Counted from the stretch's first letter, positions 54,382-63,466 are shown. The stretch: 64,000 nucleotides of DNA from Serratia quinivorans (GCF_946227985.1 NZ_CAMKGL010000002.1:550294-614293); one strand, 5' to 3'. Made by a program: numbers and translations. Notes: generated by a model from the sequence alone, not told the origin.

Positions 54382-55636
54382 TCTTGCGTGCGATGTGCTG
54401 ATTATCGGAGCCGGCCCGGCAGGGTTAGCGGCAGCCCGTGCGGCGGCAGTAAGTGGTCAGTCTGTGTTGGTGCTTGACGATAACCTGCGTCCCGGCGGGC
54501 AGATCTGGCGTGACGGGCCGAACGTGGCATTGCCGGCGCTGGCTCTACAGTATCGGCAGGTCGTCGGGGCATTGAGTAATGTGACGCTGCTTAACGGCGT
54601 GAAGATTGTCGCACAGTGCGGGCCGCAGAAAATTCTCTATGAAGATGAGGCGGGGAGCGGGGTTGTTGATTATCAAGCGTTGATCCTGTGCTGTGGTGCC
54701 CGCGAACTTTTGTTGCCGTTTCCCGGCTGGACCCTGCCTGGTGTCACCGGTGCCGGTGGGCTGCAGGCGCAGATTAAGCAGGGGGTGTCTATTAAAGGGG
54801 AGCGGGTGGCAATTGCCGGCAGTGGGCCATTGTTGTTGGCCGTCGCTGCCAGCGTGGTTAAAGCCGGTGGTGAAGTGGTGATGCTGGCGGAACAGGCACC
54901 CGTTGCACGGCTGGCGGCTTTTACCGCAGAATTGTGGCGCTGGCCGGTGAAATTGCGTCAGTCCTTTGGCCTGTTCAACCGGCATTATCGTCCTGCCAGC
55001 TATGTGTTGGAGGCGCTAGGCGACGCGCGGCTGACGGCGATTAGGATGCAAAAAGGGGCTCGCGAGATCACGCTGGATTGCGATCGTCTGGCCTGTGGGT
55101 TTGGGCTGGTGGCTAATATCGAATTGGCGATGTTGTTGGGGTGCCGTATCCAAAATGATGCGGTTGCTGTGGATGCTTACCAACAAACCAGTCAGCCACA
55201 GATTTATGCCGCCGGTGAATGCACCGGGATCGGTGGCAGCGAGTTGGCGTTGGCTGAGGGGGCGATTGCCGGTTATACCGCCACCGGCAACCTGATCCAG
55301 GCGCAGGCATTAACGGCACAACGCGATAAGTGGCGGCGATTTTCCGCCGCGGTAGCGCGAACCTTTGCGCTTAAACCGGAACTGAAAACGCTGGCGACAG
55401 CGGAAACGCTATTGTGTCGTTGTGAGGATGTGCCGTTGCATCAGTTAAGTGGATTAGCCGATTGGACGGCCGCCAAGTTGAGTAGCCGCTGTGGTATGGG
55501 CGCTTGCCAGGGCAAAATTTGTGCGGCGGCGGCACGCTATTTGTTCGATTGGCCACTGCCGGCTCCACGGATCCCCCTGACGCCAGCCAGGGTGGCTACC
55601 CTGGCTCGGTTGGGACGTAGCGAGAACGACGGATAA
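54374..55636 (+). CDS. D-hydroxyproline dehydrogenase, FAD/NAD-binding subunit
   Basis: 420 residues. A Pyr_redox-type dinucleotide fold (DVLIIGAGPAGLAAARAAAVSGQSVLVLDD), a second one near GERVAIAGSGPLLLAVAASVVKAGGEVVML, the FAD segment (QPQIYAAGECTGIGGSELALAEGAIAGYTA) and a C-terminal BFD-like 2Fe-2S domain with ligands in LLCRCEDV and SSRCGMGACQGKICAAA. It completes the oxidase/dehydrogenase trimer. ATG at 54374 is inside the 3' end of the small subunit gene; the longer frame starting at 54308 lies entirely in that gene. Confidence 0.9.
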   Translation: MSDLACDVLIIGAGPAGLAAARAAAVSGQSVLVLDDNLRPGGQIWRDGPNVALPALALQYRQVVGALSNVTLLNGVKIVAQCGPQKILYEDEAGSGVVDYQALILCCGARELLLPFPGWTLPGVTGAGGLQAQIKQGVSIKGERVAIAGSGPLLLAVAASVVKAGGEVVMLAEQAPVARLAAFTAELWRWPVKLRQSFGLFNRHYRPASYVLEALGDARLTAIRMQKGAREITLDCDRLACGFGLVANIELAMLLGCRIQNDAVAVDAYQQTSQPQIYAAGECTGIGGSELALAEGAIAGYTATGNLIQAQALTAQRDKWRRFSAAVARTFALKPELKTLATAETLLCRCEDVPLHQLSGLADWTAAKLSSRCGMGACQGKICAAAARYLFDWPLPAPRIPLTPARVATLARLGRSENDG

Positions 55637-55684
55637 GCCTGCTACACTCAGGTTGAGTGACCGAAAAAATCAGGCGGGCAACGG

Positions 55685-55840
55685 ATGACAAATGCACTGA
55701 TCACACTGGGGCTATGCCTGCTGCTGATGCCGTTGTTGCTGTGGCTGATTGGGCGAGCATTATCGGCAGCAAAAGATAAAAAACCGGAACAGAATAAAAC
55801 CAGGCCCAGGACCGGCATGCCGCACGGTGATGATGAATAA
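55685..55840 (+). CDS. Small single-pass membrane protein downstream of the dehydrogenase
   Basis: 51 residues: MTNALITLGLCLLLMPLLLW, with a single hydrophobic helix of about 20 residues, LIGRALSAAKDKK and a charged tail ending GMPHGDDE. An AGGCGGG ribosome site lies 8 bases upstream, 49 bases past the dehydrogenase stop, so it can be the last gene of that operon. Short and of unknown function; plausible as a membrane-anchoring partner for the dehydrogenase, but this is a guess. Confidence 0.55.
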   Translation: MTNALITLGLCLLLMPLLLWLIGRALSAAKDKKPEQNKTRPRTGMPHGDDE

Positions 55841-55896
55841 TCCCCGGCGGCAAGCTGTGTCAGTTGAGCCAAAAGCCTGCCTCGACAACGCTGAGA

Positions 55897-56253
55897 TTAC
55901 TGTGGCCAGTAATAGGTTTTCTCGTGCCAGCCTTTGCCATACATACAAGCTTCGATGGTTGCCGTTCGTGCCCCTTCATTGCGATCGTTTTGCACCGTTT
56001 TAAACGAAGGTTGTTTATCGTAACGGTAGCCTTTCGGGCAGTCTTTTTTGTCTTTCTCGCAACTGTGGTATTGGTTCTCGTAACTAAACTCGAAATCTCT
56101 CACTACATCGGGAGGGAAACGTTCGTAGCCCCGTCCCTTACATTCCGCGTATTCCGCCTCGCGTGTGGCCTTCCCGGCACCGGCCCTCTCCCATTGGGTG
56201 CAGGCGGATAATGCTACTAATGGTAATAAAATCAAAAATCTATACGTCTTCAT
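55897..56253 (-). CDS. Small lipoprotein, unknown function
   Basis: 118 residues. Lipoprotein signal (MKTYRFLILLPLVALSAC, lipobox LSAC, Cys18), then a charged domain with four more Cys (CKGRG..., YHSCEKDKKDCPKGYRYD, IEACMYGKGW), which could form two disulphides in the periplasm. The C-terminal TATIEACMYGKGWHEKTYYWPQ resembles other small enterobacterial lipoproteins. No family name recognised. Stands alone. Confidence 0.75.
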   Translation of the reverse strand: MKTYRFLILLPLVALSACTQWERAGAGKATREAEYAECKGRGYERFPPDVVRDFEFSYENQYHSCEKDKKDCPKGYRYDKQPSFKTVQNDRNEGARTATIEACMYGKGWHEKTYYWPQ

Positions 56254-56672
56254 GGTATCCCTAACTCTTCATTTCGTCCTATAAACACACGCTAAGAATC
56301 TTCCTAGGCGAGGTGGGGCATGAGTGTAATAAACTGATGCTAAAATTGGAAATGATAATAGTTATTGTTTAGAAGAGGTTGAGGTGAGGCTGGCGGCAAT
56401 GTGTGAGGAGGAGGTCTCGCTGATAAGTAGAATAATACTTATTGTTTATAATATTCGTGCTAAGTTTTTCTGTGTTTGTTTTTCGTTTATTTATTAAGAT
56501 ATTTACCTAAGGATTTATTCTTATTATTGGTCGTGAAAGGATATTTATACGCTGCGGAATTACCTTGATGATGTTTATATTGCTTTTTATAAATTCTCAC
56601 AATTAAAACTATTAATGAATTTGTCGGGAATGCGATTGCAATTCAGGTGTAAATTTTTTAGATTCAGGATCG
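56254..56672. other. AT-rich intergenic region with Fur-like and repeated words
   Basis: 419 bases of low GC. A Fur-like 19-mer lies at 56348-56366 (GGAAATGATAATAGTTATT, 14 of 19 to the consensus). The word AATAGTTATTGTTTA (56357-56371) recurs with one change at 56433-56447. No convincing gene. Probably the promoter region of the lipoprotein (left) and the KilAC-like gene (right). Confidence 0.45.
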
Positions 56673-57032
56673 ATGAGTGACAATCATGATGATGAAGGCA
56701 TTAAAGGGAGTTATATTTTGGCGAATAAACCTCAAATAGCTAAAGACGGTAGTGATTTACCTTCATTATCAGAGGATTTTGCTCGGCTGAGAAATCTTTC
56801 TGATGTCGGTGATGCATTTGGTTATGGCCGCACACGCTTCTATCAATGGTGCCGTGGCCGCGGTTTTCTTACCCTGATGAATGCACCCTCTACGGCGATG
56901 ATTAACGCCGGTTATATGGTGACTACGCTGTCAGAAAACGGTTACTCGCGGGTTTATGTAACGGAAGATGGCTTTAACTATGTGGGTAATGCCTTTCGCG
57001 ATGACATACAAAAACGCATGGTCAAACTTTAG
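56673..57032 (+). CDS. Lone KilAC/antirepressor-like domain protein
   Basis: 119 residues. The core LRNLSDVGDAFGYGRTRFYQWCRGRGFLTLMNAPSTAMINAGYMVTTLSENGYSRVYVTEDGFNYVGN matches the C-terminal domain of phage antirepressors (KilAC): an HTH followed by N-x-P...AGY and a terminal TEDG-like segment. The usual N-terminal Bro/KilA domain is missing; instead there is an acidic leader of about 35 residues. AGGAT is only 3 bases before the ATG. No phage gene is adjacent, so it is either a remnant or a domesticated regulator. Confidence 0.6.
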   Translation: MSDNHDDEGIKGSYILANKPQIAKDGSDLPSLSEDFARLRNLSDVGDAFGYGRTRFYQWCRGRGFLTLMNAPSTAMINAGYMVTTLSENGYSRVYVTEDGFNYVGNAFRDDIQKRMVKL

Positions 57033-57262
57033 ATAAACCCATAATAATCTTATTATTTTCAATATACTAACTACAGAATCTTCTTAGTGCTGTCGGCTGT
57101 CTTGCCTTGCAGTAATAGAGTTGGCATAGGTAAGGTTTTTCCCAGCCTGATTTTCCTCAGTCCACTGGAAGTTATCCTATTTTTCTAATGATGATGCCCT
57201 GGCGCTACAGTCAGTAGCTATTCTCTTGCTAGTATGAAGAATGGTTTTTTCGGGAGCTCAGG

Positions 57263-57694
57263 ATGAAGCATTACGCCGCGTTACTTGTTACCACCGTGCT
57301 GTTGTCTGGCTGTGCCACTCAGGCCGTTCCGCTGCAGCAGGCTGAATCACCGCCGCCCAGCCGGTTGATGCTTTATCAGAATGTGCCACAAACGCCATTT
57401 GCCACCATTGTGGTGGTGCGCGACAGTGGAATGCTGGCAGGAAGTTGTCGGACTGGGGTTTATATTAACGGCGAGTTTGCCGCCTCGCTGGCATCCAAAG
57501 AGAAGGCAGAGTTTCGGGTGCCGGTAGGTAATAACGAAATCAGTATTGGGCAGGATATGATCGAAAACAGCTTGTGCATCTGGCGTGATACCAGCGGGCG
57601 CTTGCCAATGACGCTGCGCGCCGGTGAGAGCCGCTATTTCCGCATTGCGGGTGATATGCAGCGCGGCTTTGTGTTGCAGGCTGGTAAGCCTTAA
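57263..57694 (+). CDS. Lipoprotein, unknown function
   Basis: 143 residues. Lipoprotein signal with lipobox LSGC (Cys18: MKHYAALLVTTVLLSGC). The mature part is beta-rich (RLMLYQNVPQTPFATIVVVRDSGMLAGSCRTGVYINGEFAASLASKEKAEFRVPVGNNEISIG) with two further Cys and RMTLRAGESRYFRIAG-like strands, resembling DUF2846-type outer-membrane lipoproteins. Good GGGAG-like ribosome site. Monocistronic, convergent with yecF. Confidence 0.78.
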   Translation: MKHYAALLVTTVLLSGCATQAVPLQQAESPPPSRLMLYQNVPQTPFATIVVVRDSGMLAGSCRTGVYINGEFAASLASKEKAEFRVPVGNNEISIGQDMIENSLCIWRDTSGRLPMTLRAGESRYFRIAGDMQRGFVLQAGKP

Positions 57695-57721
57695 GCCTGG
57701 CGGGTTGCTATCAGTGGCGCA

Positions 57722-57750
57722 GCCACCATTCTCCTGGAGGGAATGGTGGC
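57722..57750. terminator. Hairpin between the lipoprotein and yecF
   Basis: GCCACCATTC (57722-57731), loop of 9, GAATGGTGGC (57741-57750): ten perfect pairs between convergent genes, no T-run. Probable transcript-end structure. Confidence 0.6.
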
Positions 57751-57781
57751 CGGCGATAAGGCAGGCCGGAAGGGCGACAGA

Positions 57782-58006
57782 CTATTGACGGTAAGCGTGC
57801 TTAATCTGTTGGATACTGTTTTTAAAAATTTCAGCCTGGGTTGGGTCTTCAATCTGCGCAATAAAGCGCTCCATGTTGATAATGACTTTCCCGGCATCGG
57901 CCTGACCGATCGATTTCAGGATCAGTGTCAGCGTGGCTTTCAGGCAGGCAACTTCTGTTGCCAGCGTTTCCGGGTTTGCAGACGTAGTGAAATCAACGTT
58001 GCTCAT
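57782..58006 (-). CDS. yecF: YecF (DUF2594)
   Basis: 74 residues, the same length as E. coli YecF and with the same pattern: MSNVDFTTSANPETLATEVACLKATLTLILKSIGQADAGKVIINMERFIAQIEDPTQAEIFKNSIQQIKHAYRQ type residues in several short blocks. Start at 58006 has AGGAG upstream; the upstream in-frame extension has no ribosome site. Function unknown. In E. coli it lies between uvrY and sdiA; here no sdiA follows. Confidence 0.9.
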   Translation of the reverse strand: MSNVDFTTSANPETLATEVACLKATLTLILKSIGQADAGKVIINMERFIAQIEDPTQAEIFKNSIQQIKHAYRQ

Positions 58007-58212
58007 TTTATCTCCTGATTTTTGAGGCCGAAGCCTGAAACAAAGTGCATTTTGATGCGCAGCCACACCGATTTCATTCACTCGAATCTGCAGATGCGTA
58101 TTTAACTGGGCGCGGAGTATAGCATAGCATGCAGGTATCCATCTGCACTGATAGCGCTGTCTCGCTGCCCGTACCATTAGCTGGGGCAGTCCCAGGGGTT
58201 AAGCGACTTCGC

Positions 58213-58240
58213 ATTATAGTGCATACTCACTATTGATGAA
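58213..58240 (-). promoter_or_regulatory. Probable yecF promoter
   Basis: Minus strand TTCATC (58240-58235), 16 bases, TATAAT (58218-58213): a near-consensus -10. The start would be near 58206, about 200 bases before the yecF ATG. Confidence 0.45.
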
Positions 58241-58770
58241 TTAATCGGCGTGCTGAACAATACCGCCAAGTTATTTTTTTTGAGTTAATAAGTATTTTTC
58301 TGGCAGGTTATTGGTAACTTGTTCCGGTTATTTAAACGATCAACATTAGTCCCTTGCCTGACGTTGGCTTGGCATGGATTGAATAATTTCTTTTGCATTG
58401 AATTTTACCATGTGAGATAAAGACAATCTTGCTATTTTGTTTTGTTTCAATGAATTACAAGCCAGTCATGCTGGTGTTGATATTATTTGTGTTGCGATTG
58501 CTTACACTGATTTTACCTGCGGTTTAGGTTAGACGCACTATCATGAGGCCAGAGGTCTGCATTATAATATTTACATCGTCGGTTTTTTATCGAGAAACAA
58601 CGGTTTTATCGGGCTGCGTTGGGTGACTAAAATTCAAAAATCTGGCCCATTGCGCAAAGTTAATCGGGAGTAAGTATTAATCTGTGTTCATTCTTGGCTG
58701 AAAAACAAGTAATATCTCTGCCTATAACAGAGGCTGATTGCGTTACTCCCTTCTTTTTGGAGATTTTTCC
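58241..58770. other. AT-rich uvrY upstream region
   Basis: About 530 bases with clearly lower GC than the flanks and no gene-like frame. It must hold the uvrY promoter. I see no LexA box and no strong tandem repeat. A palindrome-rich stretch near 58655-58710 could be leader structure. Confidence 0.45.
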
Positions 58771-59427
58771 TTGATTAGCGTTCTTCTTGTTGATGACCAC
58801 GAACTGGTGCGCGCAGGGATACGACGCATTCTTGAAGATATCAAAGGTATAAAAGTTGTCGGGGAGGCCCAGTGCGGTGAAGACGCCGTGAAATGGTGCC
58901 GTGGCAATGCTGTAGATATCGTTCTTATGGATATGAACATGCCGGGTATTGGCGGGCTGGAAGCCACGCGCAAGATTGTACGCTATGCGCCCGACGTTAA
59001 AGTCATCATGCTGACTATTCATACCGAAAACCCATTGCCGGCCAAGGTGATGCAGGCAGGTGCTGCAGGCTACCTGAGCAAAGGCGCGGCACCACAGGAT
59101 GTGGTTAATGCCATTCGCGCCGTGCAGGCCGGGCAGCGCTATATCGCGTCCGATATTGCCCAACAGATGGCATTGAGCCAATTGGAGCCGCAGACGGAAA
59201 CGCCGTTTAGCTGTCTGTCTGAGCGCGAGCTGCAGATTATGCTGATGATCACCAAAGGCAAAAAGGTTAACGAGATCTCGGAACAACTGAGTCTCAGCCC
59301 CAAAACGGTGAACAGTTATCGTTACCGCATGTTCAGCAAGCTGAATATCAGCGGTGATGTTGAATTGACACACCTGGCTATCCGACACGGATTGTTCAAT
59401 GCGGAGACGTTGTTAAGCAGTGAGTGA
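58771..59427 (+). CDS. uvrY: UvrY response regulator (BarA/UvrY system)
   Basis: 218 residues, the E. coli length. NarL/FixJ family: receiver domain (about 1-120) with phospho-acceptor Asp54 in [12 protein letters not shown] and Lys104 in YLSKGA, and a LuxR-type HTH ([46 protein letters not shown]). UvrY drives csrB/csrC sRNA expression, which titrates CsrA. I start at the TTG at 58771 ([11 protein letters not shown]), because GGAG lies 8 bases upstream; E. coli begins at the same place. Overlaps uvrC by 8 bases. Confidence 0.94.
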   Translation: MISVLLVDDHELVRAGIRRILEDIKGIKVVGEAQCGEDAVKWCRGNAVDIVLMDMNMPGIGGLEATRKIVRYAPDVKVIMLTIHTENPLPAKVMQAGAAGYLSKGAAPQDVVNAIRAVQAGQRYIASDIAQQMALSQLEPQTETPFSCLSERELQIMLMITKGKKVNEISEQLSLSPKTVNSYRYRMFSKLNISGDVELTHLAIRHGLFNAETLLSSE

Positions 59428-61252
59428 CCGTTTTGATGCCAAAGCATTTCTAAGCACCGTAACCAGCCAGCCTGGCGTCTACCGAATGTACGACGCTACT
59501 GGCACGGTTATCTACGTCGGTAAAGCCAAAGATCTGAAAAAACGCCTCGCCAGTTACTTCCGCCAGCAGGTTGGGAGCCGTAAAACTGAGACGCTGGTTA
59601 AAAATATCGCGCAAATAGACGTTACTGTTACACACACCGAAACAGAAGCGCTATTACTGGAACATAACTACATAAAGTTATACCAGCCACGATATAATGT
59701 TCTTTTGCGAGACGATAAATCTTATCCGCTGATCTTCCTCAGTGCGGACAGCCACCCGCGGCTGGCCGTGCATCGTGGTGCCAAACATGCCAAGGGGGAG
59801 TACTTCGGTCCATTCCCCAATTCCTATGCCGTGCGTGAGACGCTGGCACTGCTGCAGAAACTGTTCCCGATACGACAGTGCGAGAACAGTGTGTACCGCA
59901 ACCGCTCGCGCCCTTGTTTGCAGTACCAGATCGGCCGTTGCCTGGGGCCTTGTGTCGCCGGGCTGGTGAGTGAAGATGAATATCGTCAGCAGGTGGACTA
60001 TGTGCGCCTGTTCCTGTCTGGTAAGGATCAACAGGTACTGCATCAGTTGATCGAACGGATGGAAAGCGCCAGCAAGGCATTGAACTTCGAAGAGGCCGCG
60101 CGGATACGCGATCAGATCCAGGCGGTACGCAGGGTGACTGAGCGTCAGTTCGTATCCGGTAACAGCGACGATCTGGATGTGATCGGCGTGGCATTCGAGG
60201 CCGGCATGGCCTGTCTGCACGTACTGTTTATTCGCCAGGGCAAAGTGTTGGGTAGCCGCAGCTATTTCCCCAAAGTGCCAGGCGGCACCGAAATGAGTGA
60301 AGTGGTGCAGACGTTTGTCGGTCAGTTCTATTTACAGGGTAGCCAGATGCGAACCTTGCCGGCGGAAATCCTGTTGGATTTCACTTTGCCGGAAAAAGAG
60401 TTGCTGGCCGAGTCCCTGTCTGAGCTGGCGGGTCGCAAAATCCAGATCCAGAGTAAACCGCGAGGTGACCGCGCACGCTACCTTAAACTGGCGCGTACCA
60501 ATGCAGCGACCGCTCTGACCACCAAGCTTTCCCAGCAGTCGACCATTCATCAGCGACTCGCCGAATTAACCAAGGTGCTGAATCTTTCCGAGATTAACCG
60601 CATGGAATGCTTCGACATCAGCCATACCATGGGCGAGCAAACCGTGGCTTCCTGCGTGGTGTTTGACGCTAATGGGCCGCTGCGTTCCGAGTATCGGCGT
60701 TATAATATCACCGGCATTACGCCAGGGGATGACTATGCGGCGATGGCGCAAGTGTTGAAACGCCGCTATGGTAAGGCTCTGGAAGAGAAAAAAATCCCCG
60801 ACGTTATCTTTATTGATGGCGGTAAGGGGCAGCTTGGTATGGCGATTGACGTGTTTAACTCGCTGAATGTTAGCTGGGATAAAAACAAGCCCTTGCTGAT
60901 CGGTATCGCCAAAGGTGCTGACCGTAAAGCCGGGTTGGAAACACTGTTCTTTGTACCTGAAGGTGAGGGGGTTGCTTTGCCGTCGGATTCACCGGCGCTG
61001 CATGTGATCCAGCACATCCGCGATGATTCGCATAACCACGCGATCACCGGGCATCGGCAGAGAAGGGCAAAAGTAAGAAATACCAGCGCGTTGGAACTGA
61101 TCGACGGCGTTGGACCAAAACGGCGACAGGTGCTGTTGAAGTATATGGGTGGACTTCAACCATTATTGAACGCCAGCGTTGAGGAAATTGCAAAAGTGCC
61201 GGGTATTTCACAAGCATTGGCAGAAAAGATCTACAATGCATTGAAACACTGA
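59420..61252 (+). CDS. uvrC: UvrC, excinuclease ABC subunit C
   Basis: 610 residues, the standard length. N-terminal GIY-YIG 3' nuclease ([26 protein letters not shown] at about 18-43), UVR domain ([25 protein letters not shown]) that binds UvrB, an RNase-H-like 5' nuclease ([36 protein letters not shown]), and tandem helix-hairpin-helix motifs ([35 protein letters not shown]). It makes both incisions in nucleotide-excision repair. Starts with GTG at 59420 inside the end of uvrY. Confidence 0.97.
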   Translation: MSDRFDAKAFLSTVTSQPGVYRMYDATGTVIYVGKAKDLKKRLASYFRQQVGSRKTETLVKNIAQIDVTVTHTETEALLLEHNYIKLYQPRYNVLLRDDKSYPLIFLSADSHPRLAVHRGAKHAKGEYFGPFPNSYAVRETLALLQKLFPIRQCENSVYRNRSRPCLQYQIGRCLGPCVAGLVSEDEYRQQVDYVRLFLSGKDQQVLHQLIERMESASKALNFEEAARIRDQIQAVRRVTERQFVSGNSDDLDVIGVAFEAGMACLHVLFIRQGKVLGSRSYFPKVPGGTEMSEVVQTFVGQFYLQGSQMRTLPAEILLDFTLPEKELLAESLSELAGRKIQIQSKPRGDRARYLKLARTNAATALTTKLSQQSTIHQRLAELTKVLNLSEINRMECFDISHTMGEQTVASCVVFDANGPLRSEYRRYNITGITPGDDYAAMAQVLKRRYGKALEEKKIPDVIFIDGGKGQLGMAIDVFNSLNVSWDKNKPLLIGIAKGADRKAGLETLFFVPEGEGVALPSDSPALHVIQHIRDDSHNHAITGHRQRRAKVRNTSALELIDGVGPKRRQVLLKYMGGLQPLLNASVEEIAKVPGISQALAEKIYNALKH

Positions 61253-61310
61253 GGGCAATGTAGCAACATACTCTTAATTCCCACTCCAGCCAGATAGTTA
61301 CCCTAGCATT

Positions 61311-61859
61311 ATGCAATTGAATATACCGACTTGGCTTACTCTGTTTCGCGTAGTTCTGATCCCATTCTTTGTTCTGGCATTTTATCTGCCGTTCACCTGG
61401 GCTCCGATGGTTTGCGCCGTCATCTTTGTGTTTGCTGCCATAACCGACTGGTTTGATGGTTTCCTCGCCCGTCGCTGGAAGCAAACTACCCGTTTCGGGG
61501 TCTTCCTCGACCCGGTTGCGGACAAGGTGATGGTGGCGGTGGCACTGGTGCTGGTGGCGGAACACTACCACGTCTGGTGGATCACTCTACCGGCGGCGAC
61601 CATGATTGCTCGTGAAATTATCATCTCGTCGCTGCGTGAGTGGATGGCGGAGATTGGTAAGCGCAGCAGCGTAGCGGTGTCCTGGATTGGCAAGGTAAAA
61701 ACCATGGCGCAAATGATGTCGCTGGTCGGCCTGCTGTGGCGCCCGGACCGTACCGTTGAGTATGTGTCCTTTGGTTTGTTGTACATCGCGGCAGTGCTGA
61801 CTTTTTGGTCAATGTTCCAATATTTGAACGCTGCCCGCAAAGATTTGCTGGAACCCTGA
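61311..61859 (+). CDS. pgsA: CDP-diacylglycerol-glycerol-3-phosphate 3-phosphatidyltransferase
   Basis: 182 residues, integral membrane enzyme for phosphatidylglycerol phosphate. The CDP-alcohol phosphatidyltransferase motif D-x2-D-G-x2-A-R-x8-G-x3-D-x3-D is intact in [28 protein letters not shown]. Six membrane helices are expected. The ATG at 61311 lacks an obvious ribosome site, and the uvrC-pgsA gap is only 58 bases, so translation may depend on readthrough from uvrC. Confidence 0.95.
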   Translation: MQLNIPTWLTLFRVVLIPFFVLAFYLPFTWAPMVCAVIFVFAAITDWFDGFLARRWKQTTRFGVFLDPVADKVMVAVALVLVAEHYHVWWITLPAATMIAREIIISSLREWMAEIGKRSSVAVSWIGKVKTMAQMMSLVGLLWRPDRTVEYVSFGLLYIAAVLTFWSMFQYLNAARKDLLEP

Positions 61860-61887
61860 TCAAAGCGCTGCAAAAATCGTCAAACAA

Positions 61888-61923
61888 ACGTAATGAGCCA
61901 ACAATTTTATTGACTCATTACGT
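61888..61923. other. Inverted repeat after pgsA
   Basis: ACGTAATGAG (61888-61897) pairs with CTCATTACGT (61914-61923), 10 perfect pairs with 16 bases between, extended by CA/TG with one mismatch. It could end the uvrY-uvrC-pgsA transcript. Its right arm covers the -35 of the tRNA promoter. Confidence 0.55.
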
Positions 61924-61937
61924 CAGGTAAGTAGAAT
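61910..61937 (+). promoter_or_regulatory. Promoter of the tRNA-Gly-Cys-Leu operon
   Basis: TTGACT (61910-61915), 16 bases, TAGAAT (61932-61937), then a GC-containing discriminator (GCATCGC). Start near 61944, about 60 bases before the first tRNA. Strong, near-consensus -35. Confidence 0.8.
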
Positions 61938-62004
61938 GCATCGCATCAGACGGCAGCAGTGATTTGCCGAAAGATAGCAAAAAAATCAGTAAGTTCTGAT
62001 TAAT

Positions 62005-62080
<76 letters not shown>

Positions 62081-62137
62081 AATTTGATAAAGCTGGTGTT
62101 TTACGAGCTTTAGCCTGAAAAAGGCATAAAGAATTAA

Positions 62138-62211
62138 GGCGCGTTAACAAAGCGGTTATGTAGCGGATTGCAAATCCGTCTAGTCCGGTTCGACTCCGGA
62201 ACGCGCCTCCA
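62138..62211 (+). tRNA. cysT: tRNA-Cys (anticodon GCA)
   Basis: 74 nt; acceptor GGCGCGT, anticodon GCA (62170-62172) in TTGCAAA, T-loop TTCGACTC, CCA at the end. Second gene of the cluster. Confidence 0.98.
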
Positions 62212-62221
62212 ATTTTCCCGA

Positions 62222-62307
62222 GCCCGGGTGGTGAAATCGGTAGACACAAGGGATTTAAAATCCCTCGGCTTATGGCTGTGCGGGTTCAAGTCCCGCCCCG
62301 GGTACCA
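62222..62307 (+). tRNA. leuZ: tRNA-Leu (anticodon UAA)
   Basis: 86-nt class II tRNA with acceptor GCCCGGG, anticodon TAA (62256-62258) in the TTTAAAA loop, variable arm CGGCTTATGGCTGTG, T-loop TTCAAGTC, encoded CCA. Its 3' end is the likely attachment site of the integrated element that starts immediately after it. Confidence 0.97.
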
Positions 62308-62449
62308 GGAAAATAAATTCAAGAATAACAAAGCAATAAGCAGTAATGTCGTGACCGCCGGAAGGCGGTTTTTTTGTGCCCTAAATCACCTTTCAGAACA
62401 TTTTCAGAAGATGCTTTCAGAAGATAAAATCTGAAAGCAGCATAAATAT
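62308..62449. repeat. Left junction of the integrated element with TTTCAGAA repeats
   Basis: Between leuZ and the integrase. Three direct copies of TTTCAGAA (62391-62398, 62402-62409, 62415-62422) about one helical turn apart, the last forming an inverted repeat (GCTTTCAGA, 62413-62421; TCTGAAAGC, 62430-62438). This is how integrase arm-type sites look at attL. The core site is presumably the leuZ 3' end; its second copy (attR) lies beyond the window. Confidence 0.55.
62354..62375 (+). terminator. Terminator of the tRNA operon
   Basis: ACCGCC (62354-62359), loop GGAA, GGCGGT (62364-62369), then a run of seven T's. It lies 47 bases after leuZ. Confidence 0.88.
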
Positions 62450-63466
62450 TCATCCTTTCTGATTGCCCACCACTGGCACTATTTTCACTTTGCGATCATA
62501 AATTGCCGTTTGGCTCGCATTTTTGTGGCCAGATATCGCCTGCTTATCTGTCAGCGAACCGTCCAGATCGGAAATACCTTTTGCCTTGAGGTCGTGATAG
62601 GTGAAATCGAAATCCAGATCCGGATATGCGGCGATTGCCGCCAGCTTTGCATTGCGCCACTGGGTATTAAAGCCATCGCGGGTGTAGCGGTTCCCGTTGC
62701 GCTGGTGGATCACGTATACGCTGGAAATGCCGTCTTTGATTGGCAATGTGTCGGCTAATGCTACGGCCGCACGAAGTCTGTCTGACCAGGCTTTGATTTG
62801 CTTGGCGCCGGTCTTCCCCTGGCGGATAAAGATCCCCGGTTCTAAAATCTGTGCACGGTTTAGCACAAGAACATCAGCCTGCCGCGCACAGCAAAGGTAA
62901 GCCACCTCCATTGCGACCCTCACCGTATCCGGCGCGACAGCATAAACAGCGTCATACTCGGCGTCAGTGATGTAGCGCTCGCGAGATTTCTCCTTAAATT
63001 GCCTCACCCCTTTACATGGATTTCCTTTCACATAGCCACGCTCGTAACTCCACCCAAACACCCGCGACATGAATGTTTTTTCACGGTTTGCCTGCGTCTT
63101 ACTTTTTAGCCCGCGCTTATCCATATATTTCCTGATGTGCTCAGGCTTAATATTGTTCGGATCCATTTTCCCAAATACCGGCATAACTTTTTTGGCGTAT
63201 TTCTGGTAATCCTTCTGCGAGTCGAAAGCTAAGTCGGTAAACTCTGCAGAGTTGAGGAACCTATCGGCCAAGGTCTTAAATGTCGCCTTGTCTTCTTTCT
63301 GGCTGATAAATTTCTCGTACGCCACCCAAACCGCGGATTGTGCAGCATCGAGAGGGCAGAGCTTTATAGTCCTGCCGTCAGGGTGTTTGAACTCGTAGGC
63401 GGACCGGCCGCGGGATACGCGCGATGGCATCCAGTTATCTGCGGGATCTTTTCGTTTACCAGCCAC
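62450..63466 (-). CDS. Tyrosine-recombinase integrase
   Basis: 338 residues. Catalytic residues: Arg195 (CCARQADVL), Lys218 (RQGKTGAK), His291 with Lys294 in TYHDLKAKGIS (the usual Arg of H-x-x-R is Lys), His314 (ISGHKNASQT) and the nucleophile Tyr323 (TAIYDRKVKI). N-terminal arm-binding and SAM-like core-binding domains (about 60-160) are present. Starts with GTG at 63466 directly after the upstream stop, with GAGG 7 bases away. Reads toward the leuZ tRNA, as usual for tRNA-integrated islands and prophages. Confidence 0.93.
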   Translation of the reverse strand: MAGKRKDPADNWMPSRVSRGRSAYEFKHPDGRTIKLCPLDAAQSAVWVAYEKFISQKEDKATFKTLADRFLNSAEFTDLAFDSQKDYQKYAKKVMPVFGKMDPNNIKPEHIRKYMDKRGLKSKTQANREKTFMSRVFGWSYERGYVKGNPCKGVRQFKEKSRERYITDAEYDAVYAVAPDTVRVAMEVAYLCCARQADVLVLNRAQILEPGIFIRQGKTGAKQIKAWSDRLRAAVALADTLPIKDGISSVYVIHQRNGNRYTRDGFNTQWRNAKLAAIAAYPDLDFDFTYHDLKAKGISDLDGSLTDKQAISGHKNASQTAIYDRKVKIVPVVGNQKG

